Of a DNA stretch of 64,000 nt, positions 9,458-19,689 are shown piece after piece (the stretch's first letter is position 1; every line of letters begins with the position of its first letter). The position numbers were made by a program, and so were the translations under genes. The stretch is from contig NZ_QBDT01000001.1 in NCBI RefSeq assembly GCF_004124325.1, positions 3,038,001 through 3,102,000 on the forward strand. Reading direction: 5' to 3'. The DNA is from Streptomyces sp. L2 (GTDB lineage Bacteria; Actinomycetota; Actinomycetes; Streptomycetales; Streptomycetaceae). Under the pieces are notes generated by a model. That model ran no database searches, was not told the origin of the DNA, and saw nothing but the letters and a program-made list of their open reading frames with translations.

Positions 9458-9490
9458 ACCGGGGATACCTCATTGTGAGGTATCCCCGGT
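9458..9490 (-). terminator. Perfect 15-bp hairpin between rplO and secY
   Basis: Arms 9458-9472 and 9476-9490 (CCGGGGATACCTCA core) enclose a 3-base TTG loop. This is terminator-grade and sits 36 bases past the rplO stop, inside the spc operon. Confidence 0.8.
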
Positions 9491-9525
9491 CGGGTTCGTT
9501 TACGTCATCGAGGCGTCCGAGGGAC

Positions 9526-9981
9526 TCAGACGAGCTCGGTGACCGTGCCGCCGGCGGCGGTGATCTTCTCCTTGGCGGAGCCGGAGACGGCGTCGACCGT
9601 CACCTGCAGCGCCACGGAGACCTCGCCCTGGCCGAGGACCTTGACGAGGCTGTTCTTGCGAACGGCACCCTTGGCCACGAGGCCCTCGACAGTGACCTCG
9701 CCACCCTCGGGGTACAGCGCGGCCAGCTTGTCGAGGTTCACGACCTGGTACTCGGTCTTGAACGGGTTCTTGAAGCCCTTCAGCTTCGGGAGACGCATGT
9801 GGAGCGGCATCTGGCCACCCTCGAAGCGCTCCGGAACCTGGTAACGGGCCTTCGTGCCCTTGGTACCACGACCGGCCGTCTTACCCTTCGACGCCTCACC
9901 ACGACCGACGCGGGTCTTGGCGGTCTTGGCGCCCGGGGCGGGACGGAGGTTGTGGATCTTGAGCGGGTTCTGCTCCGCCAT
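9526..9981 (-). CDS. rplO: 50S ribosomal protein L15
   Basis: A 151-residue L15. The Gly/Lys/Arg-rich N-terminal tail ([20 protein letters not shown]) penetrates the subunit, and the globular half includes [16 protein letters not shown]. It starts 2 bases after the rpmD stop, so the two are effectively co-translated. Confidence 0.98.
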   Translation of the reverse strand: MAEQNPLKIHNLRPAPGAKTAKTRVGRGEASKGKTAGRGTKGTKARYQVPERFEGGQMPLHMRLPKLKGFKNPFKTEYQVVNLDKLAALYPEGGEVTVEGLVAKGAVRKNSLVKVLGQGEVSVALQVTVDAVSGSAKEKITAAGGTVTELV

Positions 9982-9983
9982 GA

Positions 9984-10166
9984 TCAGTCGACCTCCTCGA
10001 CCGTCACGAGGTGACGGACATGGCGCACCATGCCGCGGAACTCGGGGCGGTCCTCCTTGACGACCTGCGTGTTGATCCCCTTGAGACCAAGGGAACGCAG
10101 GGTGTCACGGTGGTTCTGCTTGCTGCCGATGTAGGACTTGACCTGCGTGATCTTGAGCTGCGCCAT
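9984..10166 (-). CDS. rpmD: 50S ribosomal protein L30
   Basis: A 60-residue L30: [20 protein letters not shown], then [14 protein letters not shown] and [17 protein letters not shown]. The longer frame extending to 10358 lies inside rpsE and was rejected; ATG at 10166 is 2 bases past the rpsE stop. Confidence 0.97.
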   Translation of the reverse strand: MAQLKITQVKSYIGSKQNHRDTLRSLGLKGINTQVVKEDRPEFRGMVRHVRHLVTVEEVD

Positions 10167-10168
10167 GA

Positions 10169-10771
10169 TTACGCACCCGCCCCGGCACGCGCACGCAGCA
10201 GAGCCGCGGGAGCGACGTCCTCCAGCGGCAGACCGCGGCGGGCCGCGACCTCCTCCGGACGCTGCAGGCCCTTGAGGGCCGCCACGGTGGCGTGCACGAT
10301 GTTGATCGCGTTGTCGGAGCCGAGCGACTTCGACAGGATGTCGTGGATACCGGCGCACTCAAGCACGGCACGCACCGGACCACCGGCGATAACACCGGTA
10401 CCGGGCGACGCGGGCTTGAGCAGTACGACGCCGGCAGCCTTCTCACCCTGGATCGGGTGCGGGATGGTGCCCTGGATACGGGGGACCTTGAAGAAGTGCT
10501 TCTTGGCCTCCTCAACACCCTTGGCGATGGCGGCCGGCACCTCCTTGGCCTTGCCGTAACCGACACCCACGGTGCCGTCACCGTCGCCCACCACGACCAG
10601 CGCGGTGAAGCTGAAGCGACGACCACCCTTCACAACCTTGGCGACGCGGTTGATCGCGACAACGCGCTCAACGTACGCGGTCTTCTCGGCGGCAGCGCCG
10701 CCGTCACGGCCCTTCCGGTCCCGCCGCTCGCCGCCACCGGCACCGCCACCGCGGCGCTGGGGTCCAGCCAT
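10169..10771 (-). CDS. rpsE: 30S ribosomal protein S5
   Basis: A 200-residue S5 lining the mRNA entry channel. It has an unusually Gly/Arg-rich first 30 residues ([20 protein letters not shown]). The double-stranded RNA-binding fold follows ([20 protein letters not shown]), then the S5 C-terminal domain with [17 protein letters not shown]. It is 37 bases downstream of rplR. Confidence 0.98.
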   Translation of the reverse strand: MAGPQRRGGGAGGGERRDRKGRDGGAAAEKTAYVERVVAINRVAKVVKGGRRFSFTALVVVGDGDGTVGVGYGKAKEVPAAIAKGVEEAKKHFFKVPRIQGTIPHPIQGEKAAGVVLLKPASPGTGVIAGGPVRAVLECAGIHDILSKSLGSDNAINIVHATVAALKGLQRPEEVAARRGLPLEDVAPAALLRARAGAGA

Positions 10772-10808
10772 TGGATTTACCTCTTTCTTTTCCGCTAGCT
10801 ACGGCGGC

Positions 10809-11192
10809 TCAGAACCTGAGCCCGGCTTCGCGGGCGGCGTCCGCCAGGGCGGCGATGCGCCCGGCGTACTGGTTGCCACCACGGTCGAACACGACAGCCT
10901 CGACACCGGCGGCCTTGGCACGCTCGGCGACCAGGGCGCCGACCTGCTTGGCCTGCGCGGACTTGTCGCCCTCGCCACCGCGGATCGAGCTGTCCAGCGT
11001 GGACGCCGAAGCCAGGGTGTGGCCCTTCAGGTCGTCGATCACCTGCGCCACGATGTGGCGGTTGGAGCGGGTCACGACCAGACGGGGACGCTCGGCAGTA
11101 CCGGAAAGGTTCTTGCGGATCCGGATGTGACGGCGCTTGATCGCGGCGCGCTTGTAGGCGTCGCCCTTGAGGATCTTCTGCCCGTATGCCAT
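10809..11192 (-). CDS. rplR: 50S ribosomal protein L18
   Basis: A 127-residue 5S rRNA-binding protein. Motifs include [20 protein letters not shown], then [15 protein letters not shown] and the C-terminal [20 protein letters not shown]. It lies 3 bases after rplF. Confidence 0.98.
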   Translation of the reverse strand: MAYGQKILKGDAYKRAAIKRRHIRIRKNLSGTAERPRLVVTRSNRHIVAQVIDDLKGHTLASASTLDSSIRGGEGDKSAQAKQVGALVAERAKAAGVEAVVFDRGGNQYAGRIAALADAAREAGLRF

Positions 11193-11195
11193 GGC

Positions 11196-11735
11196 TTACT
11201 TACCCGCCTTTCCGACCTTGCGGCGGATGACTTCGCCCTCGTACTTGACGCCCTTGGCCTTGTACGGGTCAGGCTTGCGCAGCTTGCGGATGTTGGCCGC
11301 AACCTCGCCGACCTTCTGCTTGTCGATGCCCTCGACCGAGAACCGGGTGGGGGCCTCCACCTTGAAGGTGATGCCCTCGGGGGCCTCGACGGTGATCGGG
11401 TGGCTGTAACCGAGCGCGAACTCGAGGTTCGAGCCCTTCGCGGTCACGCGGTAACCGACACCGCTGATCTCGAGCTTCTTCACGTAACCCTGGGTCACGC
11501 CGGTGATCATGTTCGCCACCAGCGTGCGGGACAGGCCGTGCAGGGCCTTGCTCTGACGCTCGTCGTTGGGGCGCGTCACCGAGAGGGTGCCGTCCTCGCC
11601 CTTGGCGATGTCGATCGGCGCCACGACGGTGTGGGTCAGTTCGCCCTTGGGGCCCTTGACCTTGACCGTACGGCCGTCGATGGTGACGTCCACGCCGGCG
11701 GGAACCGTGATGGGGAGCTTGCCAATACGCGACAT
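11196..11735 (-). CDS. rplF: 50S ribosomal protein L6
   Basis: A 179-residue L6 near the factor-binding site. Starts [20 protein letters not shown], contains the two tandem L6 folds, and ends in the signature [19 protein letters not shown] plus a basic tail. It follows rpsH at 24 bases. Confidence 0.98.
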   Translation of the reverse strand: MSRIGKLPITVPAGVDVTIDGRTVKVKGPKGELTHTVVAPIDIAKGEDGTLSVTRPNDERQSKALHGLSRTLVANMITGVTQGYVKKLEISGVGYRVTAKGSNLEFALGYSHPITVEAPEGITFKVEAPTRFSVEGIDKQKVGEVAANIRKLRKPDPYKAKGVKYEGEVIRRKVGKAGK

Positions 11736-11759
11736 AGCTGTTTCCTCCGTTCCCTTCCG

Positions 11760-12158
11760 CTACCAGACGTAGGCGAGGACTTCCCCACCCACGCCCTTCT
11801 TGCCGGCCTGCTTGTCGGTGAGGAGCCCGTGCGACGTGGAGATGATCGCCACGCCCAGGCCGCCGAGCACCTTCGGCAGGTTGGTGGACTTCGCGTACAC
11901 CCGGAGACCGGGCTTGGAGATCCGCTTGATGCCCGCGATGGAGCGCTCACGGTTGGGGCCGAACTTCAGCTCCAGGACGAGGTTCTTGCCGACCTCGGCG
12001 TCCTCGACCTTCCAGCCCGTGATGAAGCCCTCCTGCTGGAGGATCTCCGCGATGTGAGACTTGATCTTCGACGCCGGCATCGTCACGGAGTCGTGGTATG
12101 CCGAGTTCGCGTTGCGCAGACGCGTAAGCATGTCTGCGATCGGATCAGTCATGGTCAT
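11760..12158 (-). CDS. rpsH: 30S ribosomal protein S8
   Basis: A 132-residue central-domain organiser. The true start is [20 protein letters not shown], preceded by GAAGG about eight bases upstream; the frame opens further upstream but adds 40 unrelated residues. The C-terminal [20 protein letters not shown] is the S8 signature. In E. coli S8 represses the spc operon; here a structured 239-base gap precedes it. Confidence 0.97.
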   Translation of the reverse strand: MTMTDPIADMLTRLRNANSAYHDSVTMPASKIKSHIAEILQQEGFITGWKVEDAEVGKNLVLELKFGPNRERSIAGIKRISKPGLRVYAKSTNLPKVLGGLGVAIISTSHGLLTDKQAGKKGVGGEVLAYVW

Positions 12159-12260
12159 GAATTGGCCTTCGGCCTCTCTCGCCGGGGTTTCCTGGTGCGC
12201 CATCCCTCTCCCCGATCCGAGACGGGGCGGGTGCGGCGCGGTGGACCTACGGCGTAGTAA

Positions 12261-12353
12261 GCAAACATTTGCAGGCACTGCCTGCGGGCGTACGGGCGAC
12301 TGTCAGGCGCCCAACCCTCCAAGCCTAAGCCATGGAGGGGAGGGCGCCTGACA
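12261..12353 (-). promoter_or_regulatory. Structured intercistronic region between rpsN and rpsH
   Basis: A long hairpin pairs 12301-12312 with 12342-12353 (12 bp), then after a two-base mismatch 12315-12320 with 12334-12339. Smaller palindromes, GCAGGCACTGCCTGC (12271-12285) and GCAAACATTTGC (12261-12272), lie between it and rpsH. The gap is the largest inside the S10-spc cluster. It could attenuate or autoregulate rpsH and downstream genes. Confidence 0.6.
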
Positions 12354-12397
12354 CGCCCAGTGCTTACCGAGAGCCCTGGAATCCCTTGTTGGGGGGA

Positions 12398-12583
12398 CTA
12401 CCAGGAGCTCTTGGTCACGCCCGGCAGCTCGCCACGGTGAGCCATCTCACGAAGGCACACGCGGCACAGGCCGAACTTACGGTAGACGGAGTGCGGGCGG
12501 CCGCAGCGCTGGCAGCGGGTGTAGCCACGCACACCGAACTTGGGCTTGCGAGCAGCCTTAGCGATCAGAGCCTTCTTCGCCAT
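12398..12583 (-). CDS. rpsN: 30S ribosomal protein S14, zinc-binding type
   Basis: A 61-residue short S14 (the type often named rpsZ). The zinc ligands Cys24, Cys27, Cys40 and Cys43 are visible in [11 protein letters not shown] and [10 protein letters not shown]. The zinc-free long paralogue, if present, is elsewhere. ATG at 12583 ([13 protein letters not shown]) is chosen over an in-frame start three codons upstream; it lies 5 bases past the rplE stop. Confidence 0.97.
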   Translation of the reverse strand: MAKKALIAKAARKPKFGVRGYTRCQRCGRPHSVYRKFGLCRVCLREMAHRGELPGVTKSSW

Positions 12584-12588
12584 CTCGC

Positions 12589-13146
12589 TCACGCCTCCTT
12601 GAACGGGAAGCCGAGGTGACGAAGGAGCGCGCGGCCCTCAGCGTCGTTGGTCGCCGTGGTGACCACGGTGATGTCCATACCCCGGACACGGTCGATCTTG
12701 TCCTGGTCGATCTCGTGGAACATGACCTGCTCCGTGAGACCGAAGGTGTAGTTGCCACGGCCGTCGAACTGCTTGGGGGACAGACCGCGGAAGTCGCGGA
12801 TGCGCGGGAGCGCGAGCGACAGGGTGCGGTCCAGGAACTCCCACATGCGGTCGCCACGAAGCGTGACGTGGGCACCGATCGGCTGGCCCTCACGCAGCTT
12901 GAACTGCGCGATGGACTTGCGGGCCTTGGTGACGGCCGGCTTCTGACCGGTGATCGTGGTGAGGTCGCGGATGGCGCCCTCGATCAGCTTGGAGTCGCGG
13001 GCGGCGTCGCCCACACCCATGTTGACCACGATCTTGACGAGGCCGGGAACCTGCATGACGTTCTCGTACTTGAACTCGTCACGCAGCTTGCCCGCGATCT
13101 CCTCGCGGTACTTCTGCTTCAGACGCGGGCTGGTGGTGGTCGTCAT
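12589..13146 (-). CDS. rplE: 50S ribosomal protein L5
   Basis: A 185-residue 5S rRNA-binding protein of the central protuberance. Recognised by [20 protein letters not shown], the [20 protein letters not shown] block and [20 protein letters not shown]. Its ATG overlaps the rplX TGA by one base, so translation is coupled. Confidence 0.98.
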   Translation of the reverse strand: MTTTTSPRLKQKYREEIAGKLRDEFKYENVMQVPGLVKIVVNMGVGDAARDSKLIEGAIRDLTTITGQKPAVTKARKSIAQFKLREGQPIGAHVTLRGDRMWEFLDRTLSLALPRIRDFRGLSPKQFDGRGNYTFGLTEQVMFHEIDQDKIDRVRGMDITVVTTATNDAEGRALLRHLGFPFKEA

Positions 13147-13469
13147 CAGATGTCCTCACCCGTCCGCTTGGCAACGCGGATCTTGTTGCCCTCGTCGTCG
13201 AAGCGGTAACCGACACGCGTGACGACCTTGTTGCCGTCCTTCTCAACGACCAGCTGGACGTTGGAGACGTGGACGGGCGCCTCGGTCGTGACGATGCCGC
13301 CGGCCTGGGAACCGCTGGCGGTCGGGCCGGCCTTGGTGTGCTTCTTGACCCGGTTGACACCCTCGACCAGGACACGGTCCTCGCGGGGGTAGGCCGCGAT
13401 GACCTTGCCCTGCTTGCCCTTGTCCTTACCGGTGATGACCTGGACCAGGTCGCCCTTCTTGATCTTCAT
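13146..13469 (-). CDS. rplX: 50S ribosomal protein L24
   Basis: A 107-residue assembly initiator with the KOW motif at the N-terminus: [20 protein letters not shown], then [19 protein letters not shown]. The [20 protein letters not shown] segment is typical of the bacterial family. It starts 2 bases after the rplN stop. Confidence 0.98.
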   Translation of the reverse strand: MKIKKGDLVQVITGKDKGKQGKVIAAYPREDRVLVEGVNRVKKHTKAGPTASGSQAGGIVTTEAPVHVSNVQLVVEKDGNKVVTRVGYRFDDEGNKIRVAKRTGEDI

Positions 13470-13471
13470 GC

Positions 13472-13840
13472 TTACAGCACCTCCGGCGCGAGCGAGATGA
13501 TCTTCATGAACTTCTTCTCGCGCAGCTCACGGCCGACCGGGCCGAAGATACGGGTGCCGCGAGGGTCGCCGTCGTTCTTCAGAATGACGGCGGCGTTCTC
13601 GTCGAAGCGGATGTACGAGCCGTCCGGACGGCGGCGCTCCTTGACGGTGCGAACGATGACCGCCTTGACGACGTCACCCTTCTTCACGTTGCCACCGGGG
13701 ATCGCGTCCTTGACGGTGGCGACGATGACGTCACCGATGCCCGCGTAGCGGCGACCGGAGCCACCGAGTACACGGATGCAAAGGATCTCCTTCGCACCAG
13801 TGTTGTCGGCGACGCGAAGTCGCGACTCCTGCTGGATCAC
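13472..13840 (-). CDS. rplN: 50S ribosomal protein L14
   Basis: A 122-residue beta-barrel protein at the subunit interface. [20 protein letters not shown] at the start and [20 protein letters not shown] near the end are diagnostic. It begins the spc section; the 99-base gap after rpsQ contains two hairpins. Confidence 0.98.
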   Translation of the reverse strand: MIQQESRLRVADNTGAKEILCIRVLGGSGRRYAGIGDVIVATVKDAIPGGNVKKGDVVKAVIVRTVKERRRPDGSYIRFDENAAVILKNDGDPRGTRIFGPVGRELREKKFMKIISLAPEVL

Positions 13841-13869
13841 GTCTATCTCCTGTTTGTCTGCCGGTTCCC

Positions 13870-13938
13870 GGCAGGGGCCTCACGGATGAGAGCCCCTGCC
13901 GAGCCTGGCGGAACTGTCCTGCGGGGATGCCCGCAGGA
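13870..13938 (-). promoter_or_regulatory. Two hairpins between rpsQ and rplN
   Basis: A 9-bp stem (13917-13925 with 13930-13938) starts right after the rpsQ stop. Another follows: GGCAGGGGC/GCCCCTGCC at 13870-13878 with 13892-13900, plus three inner pairs. They mark the S10/spc operon junction and may terminate or attenuate transcription. Confidence 0.6.
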
Positions 13939-13939
13939 A

Positions 13940-14224
13940 TTACTTGGCCTTCTCGAGGATCTCGACGACGCGCCAGCGCTTCGTCGCGGACAGCGGCCGG
14001 GTCTCCATGAGGAGGACGCGGTCGCCGACACCGGCGGCGTTCTGCTCGTCGTGCGCCTTGAGCTTGTTGGTACGGCGGATGACCTTGCCGTACAGCGCGT
14101 GCTTGACGCGGTCCTCGACGGCGACGACGACGGTCTTGTCCATCTTGTCGCTGACGACAAGGCCCTCACGGGTCTTGCGGAAACCGCGGGCTTCCTTGTT
14201 CTCAGTCACGTTGCTCTCGCTCAT
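13940..14224 (-). CDS. rpsQ: 30S ribosomal protein S17
   Basis: A 94-residue OB-fold protein. The S17 core runs from [20 protein letters not shown] to [20 protein letters not shown], with a short charged N-terminal extension ([17 protein letters not shown]). Its ATG overlaps the rpmC TGA by one base. Confidence 0.97.
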   Translation of the reverse strand: MSESNVTENKEARGFRKTREGLVVSDKMDKTVVVAVEDRVKHALYGKVIRRTNKLKAHDEQNAAGVGDRVLLMETRPLSATKRWRVVEILEKAK

Positions 14225-14448
14225 CAGGCGTTCTCCACCGTCTCGATGCCGAGCTCACGCTCACGCATGAGGGTGTAGATCCGGGCGATGTCCTTGCGGA
14301 CCGCCTTGAGACGGCCATGGTTCTCGAGCTGGCCCGTCGCCGCCTGGAAGCGGAGGTTGAACAGCTCTTCCTTGGCCTCGCGGAGCTTCGCCAGAAGCTC
14401 CTCGTTGCCCAGCTCGCGCAGCTCGGACGCCTTGGTACCGGCCGACAT
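14224..14448 (-). CDS. rpmC: 50S ribosomal protein L29
   Basis: A 74-residue, two-helix protein at the exit tunnel. Recognised by [20 protein letters not shown] and [20 protein letters not shown]. The ATG at 14448 overlaps the rplP TGA by one base (TGATG). A GTG one codon upstream is possible, but the overlap pattern repeated across this operon favours the ATG. Confidence 0.96.
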   Translation of the reverse strand: MSAGTKASELRELGNEELLAKLREAKEELFNLRFQAATGQLENHGRLKAVRKDIARIYTLMRERELGIETVENA

Positions 14449-14867
14449 CACGCTTCACCTGCCTCGCGCTTGACGATCCGGCACTTCATCGGCAGCTTGT
14501 GGGCCGCACGAAGGAGCGCCTCACGGGCGATCTTCTCGTTGGGGTACGACAGCTCGAACATCACACGTCCGGGCTTGACGTTGGCGATCCACCACTCCGG
14601 CGAACCCTTACCGGAACCCATGCGGGTCTCGGCGGGCTTCTTGGTGAGCGGACGGTCCGGGTAGATGTTGATCCAGACCTTGCCGCCACGCTTGATGTGG
14701 CGGGTCATCGCGATACGAGCCGCCTCGATCTGGCGGTTCGTCACGTAGGCCGGGGTCAGCGCCTGGATGCCGTACTCGCCGAACGCAACCTGCGTGCCAC
14801 CCTTGGACATACCGCTGCGCTTCGGGTGGTGCTGCTTGCGGTGCTTGACCCTACGGGGGATCAGCAT
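14448..14867 (-). CDS. rplP: 50S ribosomal protein L16
   Basis: A 139-residue L16 near the A-site tRNA elbow. [20 protein letters not shown] at the start and the [24 protein letters not shown] block (here [20 protein letters not shown]) followed by [19 protein letters not shown] identify it. It is 5 bases downstream of rpsC. Confidence 0.98.
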   Translation of the reverse strand: MLIPRRVKHRKQHHPKRSGMSKGGTQVAFGEYGIQALTPAYVTNRQIEAARIAMTRHIKRGGKVWINIYPDRPLTKKPAETRMGSGKGSPEWWIANVKPGRVMFELSYPNEKIAREALLRAAHKLPMKCRIVKREAGEA

Positions 14868-14872
14868 GACGG

Positions 14873-15703
14873 TCAGGCCTCCGTTCCGGTGCTCTCAGCC
14901 GGCGCAGACGCGGGGGCCGCCGAGGACTCTGCCTTGGGGGCCTCGGCGCCGGCAGCCTGCTGCGGCTTGCGACCGCGCCGCTCGCCACCGCGGCCACCAC
15001 GGGCCGGGCGGTCGGAGCCACCGCGGGCCGGGCGGTTACCCGCGCGGGCAGCGGCGTTCTCGGCGCGGACCTCGGCGATGTTCTTGACGTCGCCCTTGTA
15101 GATCCAGACCTTCACGCCGATGCGGCCGAAGGTCGTCTTGGCCTCGAAGAAGCCGTAGTCCACGTTCGCGCGGAGCGTGTGCAGGGGCACGCGGCCCTCG
15201 CGGTAGAACTCCGAGCGGGACATCTCGGCGCCACCGAGACGGCCACCGCACTGGATCTTGATGCCCTTGGCGCCGGCCTTCATCGTGCCCTGCATGCTCT
15301 TGCGCATGGCGCGACGGAAGGAGACGCGGGAGGACAGCTGCTCGGCGACGGCCTGGGCCACCAGCTGAGCGTCCGTCTCCGGGCTCTTGACCTCGAGGAT
15401 GTTCAGCTGGACCTGCTTGCCGGTCAGCTTCTCCAGGTCACCGCGGATGCGGTCGGCCTCGGCGCCGCGGCGGCCGATGACGATGCCCGGACGCGCGGTG
15501 TGGATGTCGACGCGGACGCGGTCACGGGTGCGCTCGATCTCCACCTTGGAGATGCCGGCGCGCTCCATGCCGGACGTCATCATCCGGCGGATGGCGACGT
15601 CTTCCTTGACGTAGTCCTTGTACAGCTTGTCGGCGTACCAACGCGACTTGAAGTCGGTGGTGACACCGAGCCGGAACCCGTGCGGGTTTACCTTCTGGCC
15701 CAT
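14873..15703 (-). CDS. rpsC: 30S ribosomal protein S3
   Basis: A 276-residue S3 at the mRNA entry tunnel. The KH domain contains [20 protein letters not shown], and the C-terminal domain contains [20 protein letters not shown]. From about residue 218 an Arg/Gly-rich then Ala/Ser/Glu-rich tail of nearly 60 residues follows (RPARGG repeated). The ATG overlaps the rplV TAA by one base. Confidence 0.97.
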   Translation of the reverse strand: MGQKVNPHGFRLGVTTDFKSRWYADKLYKDYVKEDVAIRRMMTSGMERAGISKVEIERTRDRVRVDIHTARPGIVIGRRGAEADRIRGDLEKLTGKQVQLNILEVKSPETDAQLVAQAVAEQLSSRVSFRRAMRKSMQGTMKAGAKGIKIQCGGRLGGAEMSRSEFYREGRVPLHTLRANVDYGFFEAKTTFGRIGVKVWIYKGDVKNIAEVRAENAAARAGNRPARGGSDRPARGGRGGERRGRKPQQAAGAEAPKAESSAAPASAPAESTGTEA

Positions 15704-16050
15704 TACCGGGTTCCTTCCTTGCTGCTGACGACCACGGTGATGTGGCTGGTCCGCTTGCGGATCCGGTAGGCACGGCCCTGGGCGCGCGGCCGGAACCGCT
15801 TCAGGGTCGGGCCCTCGTCGACGTAGGCCTCGGAAATGAAGAGGCTGTCGGCGTCGGTGTGGTCGTAGTTGTGCGCGGCGTTGGCGATGGCGCTGTCGAG
15901 CACCTTGCCGACCGGCACGGAGGCTGCCTGCGGAGCGAATCGCAGAACAGCCTGGGCCTCCGTGGCGTCCATGCCACGGATGAGGTCCACCACGCGGCGG
16001 GCCTTCATGGGCGTGACGCGGATGTACCGCGCCTGGGCCCTGGCTTCCAT
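15703..16050 (-). CDS. rplV: 50S ribosomal protein L22
   Basis: A 115-residue L22 whose beta-hairpin lines the exit tunnel. Motifs: [20 protein letters not shown], then the hairpin and C-terminal [20 protein letters not shown]. It lies 43 bases downstream of rpsS. Confidence 0.98.
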   Translation of the reverse strand: MEARAQARYIRVTPMKARRVVDLIRGMDATEAQAVLRFAPQAASVPVGKVLDSAIANAAHNYDHTDADSLFISEAYVDEGPTLKRFRPRAQGRAYRIRKRTSHITVVVSSKEGTR

Positions 16051-16093
16051 GGTTGTCCCTTCAGTTACTTACGTGTCTGAATGCGATCCGCTG

Positions 16094-16375
16094 TTAGCGG
16101 CGCTTCGACTTCCGGTCGTCCTTGACGTGGCCCCGGAAGGTGCGGGTCGGCGAGAACTCGCCGAGCTTGTGGCCGACCATCGACTCGGTGACGAACACCG
16201 GGATGTGGGTCTTGCCGTTGTGCACCGCGATCGTGTGACCGAGCATGGCCGGGACGATCATCGAGCGGCGGGACCAGGTCTTGATGACGTTCTTGGAACC
16301 GGCTTCGTTCTGCGCGTCCACCTTCTTGATCAGGTGGTCGTCGACGAAGGGCCCCTTCTTCAGGCTACGAGGCAT
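16094..16375 (-). CDS. rpsS: 30S ribosomal protein S19
   Basis: A 93-residue head protein paired with S13: [20 protein letters not shown], then [20 protein letters not shown] and the C-terminal [20 protein letters not shown]. It is 12 bases after rplB. Confidence 0.98.
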   Translation of the reverse strand: MPRSLKKGPFVDDHLIKKVDAQNEAGSKNVIKTWSRRSMIVPAMLGHTIAVHNGKTHIPVFVTESMVGHKLGEFSPTRTFRGHVKDDRKSKRR

Positions 16376-16387
16376 CTCAACCCGTCC

Positions 16388-17224
16388 TTAGCGCTTCTTG
16401 TTCGTCTTGCGGCGGCGGACGATGTACTTGTTCGACGCCTTCTTGGGCGAACGAGTACGGCCTTCCTTCTTGCCCCACGGGGACACGGGGTGACGACCAC
16501 CGGAGGTCCGGCCCTCACCACCACCGTGCGGGTGGTCCACCGGGTTCATGACGACACCACGGACGGTCGGGCGAACGCCCAGCCACCGCTTGCGGCCCGC
16601 CTTGCCCCAGTTGATGTTGCTCTGCTCGGCGTTGCCGACCTCACCGATGGTGGCGCGGCAGCGCTGGTCGACGAGACGGATCTCGCCGGACGGCATGCGG
16701 AGGTGGGCCATCGAGCCCTCCTTCGCGAGCAGCTGCACGGACGCACCGGCGGAGCGGGCGAACTTGGCACCGCCACCGGGACGGAGCTCGATCGCGTGGA
16801 TCGTGGTACCGACCGGGATGTTGCGGATGGCCAGGTTGTTGCCGGGCTTGATGTCGGCCCCGGGACCGTTCTCGACGCGGTCACCCTGCTGCAGGTTGCG
16901 CGGGGCGAGGATGTAGCGCTTCTCGCCGTCGGCGTAGTGCAGCAGCGCGATGCGCGCGGTGCGGTTGGGGTCGTACTCGATGTGCGCGACCTTCGCCGGC
17001 ACGCCGTCCTTGTCGTGACGACGGAAGTCGATCACGCGGTAGGCGCGCTTGTGGCCGCCACCCTGGTGGCGGACGGTCACACGACCGGTGTTGTTACGGC
17101 CGCCCTTGCTGTGCAGGGGGCGGACCAGCGACTTCTCCGGCGTGGACCGCGTGACCTCGACGAAGTCGGCGACGCTGGCGCCACGACGGCCCGGCGTAGT
17201 CGGCTTGTACTTGCGGATTCCCAT
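16388..17224 (-). CDS. rplB: 50S ribosomal protein L2
   Basis: A 278-residue universal protein close to the peptidyl-transferase centre. The signature [20 protein letters not shown], which includes the conserved His, is intact. The N-terminal [20 protein letters not shown] is standard. It is 38 bases downstream of rplW. Confidence 0.98.
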   Translation of the reverse strand: MGIRKYKPTTPGRRGASVADFVEVTRSTPEKSLVRPLHSKGGRNNTGRVTVRHQGGGHKRAYRVIDFRRHDKDGVPAKVAHIEYDPNRTARIALLHYADGEKRYILAPRNLQQGDRVENGPGADIKPGNNLAIRNIPVGTTIHAIELRPGGGAKFARSAGASVQLLAKEGSMAHLRMPSGEIRLVDQRCRATIGEVGNAEQSNINWGKAGRKRWLGVRPTVRGVVMNPVDHPHGGGEGRTSGGRHPVSPWGKKEGRTRSPKKASNKYIVRRRKTNKKR

Positions 17225-17262
17225 TTCTCAGTCCTCGTCCGATATCGGACGATCCGACCCGC

Positions 17263-17682
17263 TTACGCGGTCGGACCGCCGAAGATGTCGATACGGTCGC
17301 CCTCGGCAAGGGTCACGATCGCGCGCTTGGTGGCGGCACGCTGACCGAAACCGGTCTTCGTACGCTTGCGCTTGCCCTGGCGGTTGATCGTGTTGACCCC
17401 GGTGACCTTGACCTCGAAGACCGCCTGGACGGCCTGCTTGATCTGGGTCTTGTTGGCGCCCGGGGCGACGACGAACGTGTACTTGTTCTCGTCGAGGAGC
17501 GCGTAGCTCTTCTCCGAGACGACCGGCTTGAGCAGCACGTCACGGGGGTCCGTGAAGGACTTGCTCAGCGGGGTCTCGACGGTGTTCTTGCCCTCGGCGG
17601 CGTGGCGGCGCGCCTTGGCGACGCGCGCGGCCTTGGCGGCCTTCGCAGCCTTGGAGGCGATGCTCGGGTGACGCGTAGCCAT
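17263..17682 (-). CDS. rplW: 50S ribosomal protein L23
   Basis: A 139-residue L23, the docking site for SRP and trigger factor at the tunnel exit. The core starts near residue 45 ([20 protein letters not shown]) and ends in [16 protein letters not shown] 40-residue Ala/Lys-rich N-terminal extension precedes it. The longer start is supported by its one-base TGATG overlap with rplD. Confidence 0.95.
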   Translation of the reverse strand: MATRHPSIASKAAKAAKAARVAKARRHAAEGKNTVETPLSKSFTDPRDVLLKPVVSEKSYALLDENKYTFVVAPGANKTQIKQAVQAVFEVKVTGVNTINRQGKRKRTKTGFGQRAATKRAIVTLAEGDRIDIFGGPTA

Positions 17683-18332
17683 CAGGCCTCGCTCCCTTCG
17701 GTGTCAGTGGCCTTCGGGCCGGACACGAAGGACTCGAAAGCGGCCTGGGTGAAGACCACGTCGTCCGAGACGAGAACGTCGTACGTGTTCAGCTGGCCCG
17801 GCTCCAGGATGTGGACCTGGGGCAGGTTGCGGGCGGACAGCCACGCGGCCTCGTCGGAGCGCTCGATGACCAGGAGCAGGTTCTTGCGCTCCGAGATCTT
17901 GCCGAACAGGCTCTTGGCGGCCTTGGTGGAGATGTCGCCGTCGACCACGCCGGAGACGACGTGGATGCGGCTGTGGCGCGCCCGGTCGGTGAGGGCACCG
18001 CGCAGGGCGGCGGCCTTCATCTTCTTCGGGGTCCGCTGCGAGTAGTCACGCGGCTGCGGGCCGTGGACGACGCCACCGCCGGCGAACTGCGGCGCACGGG
18101 TCGAACCCTGGCGGGCGCGGCCGGTGCCCTTCTGGCGGTACGGCTTGCGGCCACCACCGCGGACCTCGCCACGCGTCTTGGTCTTGTGGGTGCCCTGGCG
18201 GGCGGCGGCCAGCTGCGCGACGACGACCTGGTGGATCAGCGGGATGCTGACCTTGGCGTCGAAGATCTCCGCGGGGAGCTCGACGGTACCGGCCTTCTCG
18301 CCGGCAGGCGAAAGGATGTCAACAGTGCTCAT
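17682..18332 (-). CDS. rplD: 50S ribosomal protein L4
   Basis: A 216-residue L4. The loop [20 protein letters not shown], then [20 protein letters not shown] is the tunnel-lining extension typical of L4. In E. coli L4 represses the S10 operon through its leader, a possible role for the long rpsJ leader here. It is 8 bases after rplC. Confidence 0.98.
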   Translation of the reverse strand: MSTVDILSPAGEKAGTVELPAEIFDAKVSIPLIHQVVVAQLAAARQGTHKTKTRGEVRGGGRKPYRQKGTGRARQGSTRAPQFAGGGVVHGPQPRDYSQRTPKKMKAAALRGALTDRARHSRIHVVSGVVDGDISTKAAKSLFGKISERKNLLLVIERSDEAAWLSARNLPQVHILEPGQLNTYDVLVSDDVVFTQAAFESFVSGPKATDTEGSEA

Positions 18333-18340
18333 CGGTTACC

Positions 18341-18985
18341 TCAGGCCCCCTTGGCCGCGGTGCGGACCAGGACGAGGCCGCCGTTCGGACCGGGAACCGC
18401 GCCCTTGATGAGCAGCAGACCCTTCTCCGCGTCAACGGCGTGGACGGTCAGGTTCTGGGTGGTGACCCGCTCGTTGCCCATGCGACCCGCCATGCGGAGG
18501 CCCTTGAACACGCGGCCCGGGGTGGCGCAGCCACCGATGGAACCGGGCGAGCGGTGCTTGCGCTGGGTGCCGTGTCCGGCGCCGAGGCCCTTGAAGTTGT
18601 GACGCTTCATGACACCGGCGAAGCCCTTGCCCTTGCTCTTGCCGGTCACGTCGACCTTCACGCCGGCCTCGAACACCTCAGCGGTGATCTCCTGGCCGAG
18701 CGTGTACTCGGAGGCGTCCGCGGTGCGGATCTCGACGAGGTGGCGACGGGGGGTGACGTCGGCCTTGGCGAAGTGGCCCTTGAGGGGCTTGTTCACCTTG
18801 CGCGGGTCGATCTCGCCGAAGGCGATCTGAACGGACTCGTAGCCGTCCACGTCGTTCGTGCGGACCTGGGTGACGACATTGGGGCCGGCCTTGACGACGG
18901 TGACCGGAACAACGCGGTTGTTCTCGTCCCACACCTGCGTCATGCCGAGCTTCTCGCCCAGGATGCCCTTGATCTGCTTAGCCAT
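18341..18985 (-). CDS. rplC: 50S ribosomal protein L3
   Basis: A 214-residue early-assembly protein: [20 protein letters not shown], then [20 protein letters not shown] and [20 protein letters not shown]. The frame opens 14 codons upstream, but that start would overlap rpsJ; ATG at 18985 fits the family. It is 16 bases downstream of rpsJ. Confidence 0.98.
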   Translation of the reverse strand: MAKQIKGILGEKLGMTQVWDENNRVVPVTVVKAGPNVVTQVRTNDVDGYESVQIAFGEIDPRKVNKPLKGHFAKADVTPRRHLVEIRTADASEYTLGQEITAEVFEAGVKVDVTGKSKGKGFAGVMKRHNFKGLGAGHGTQRKHRSPGSIGGCATPGRVFKGLRMAGRMGNERVTTQNLTVHAVDAEKGLLLIKGAVPGPNGGLVLVRTAAKGA

Positions 18986-19001
18986 TCTCAGCCCACCAGC
19001 C

Positions 19002-19310
19002 TCAGAGCTTGATCTCGATGTCGACACCGGCCGGGAGGTCGAGTCGCATCAGAGAGTCAACGGTCTTGGGGGTCGGGTCGAGAATGTCGATCAGGCGCTT
19101 GTGCGTGCGCATCTCGAAGTGCTCGCGCGAGTCCTTGTACTTGTGCGGCGACTTGATGACGCAGTACACGTTCTTCTCAGTGGGCAGCGGCACCGGGCCC
19201 GCGACCGACGCACCAGTGCGGGTCACCGTCTCGACGATCTTCTTCGCCGAGGAGTCGATGACCTCGTGGTCGTAGGCCTTGAGCCGGATGCGGATCTTCT
19301 GTCCCGCCAT
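19002..19310 (-). CDS. rpsJ: 30S ribosomal protein S10
   Basis: A 102-residue S10/NusE, a ribosomal protein and also an antitermination partner of NusB. Starts [20 protein letters not shown] and contains [20 protein letters not shown]. It opens the S10 operon. A strong promoter-like pair lies about 380 bases upstream, giving a long leader. Confidence 0.98.
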   Translation of the reverse strand: MAGQKIRIRLKAYDHEVIDSSAKKIVETVTRTGASVAGPVPLPTEKNVYCVIKSPHKYKDSREHFEMRTHKRLIDILDPTPKTVDSLMRLDLPAGVDIEIKL

Positions 19311-19381
19311 GGCTACTCAGTAGTCCTGTCTCTTCTTACGCTCCGGAACCCGGCGGATTCCTGCTGCTGCCTTCGTTTTCT

Positions 19382-19406
19382 CCGACCCACGCGGTCGGGC
19401 GTGTCG
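19382..19406 (-). promoter_or_regulatory. Shared leader motif, rpsJ copy
   Basis: A 25-bp sequence, read on the minus strand as CGACACG followed by CCCGACCGCGTGGGTCGG, ends 71 bases before the rpsJ start. It contains the hairpin CCGACC-GCGTG-GGTCGG. The same 25 bp with one change occurs before rpsL at 47067-47091. It lies inside the predicted transcript. Confidence 0.75.
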
Positions 19407-19689
19407 CGCTCCCGCTGACACAGATGCCCCTTGTTCGAACATCCCTGCGGGGAATGCACACGGCCCTTCCGGAACCGCAAGCCGGGGGCGGAAGGCCCAC
19501 CGGGTGCCTGGCCGGTGCCGCGCTCACACTTCCCGGAAGATTCCCGTACGTCCGCCCCTGAGCAGGGACGACGAGTACTGTGGGACTCGCTTCCGGTCCT
19601 CCCGGCGGGAGGCGCGCAGCATCAACACTCGACCGAGCAACTCGGACAGTCTGCCATATGGGGCGGGGGCCTGGCCAATCGGGCCGAAG

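Noticed and set aside
1..19310. Fully separate operons for every hairpin in the ribosomal cluster
   Set aside because: Several genes overlap by one base or lie a few bases apart, which argues for long co-transcripts with partial attenuation rather than independent units.
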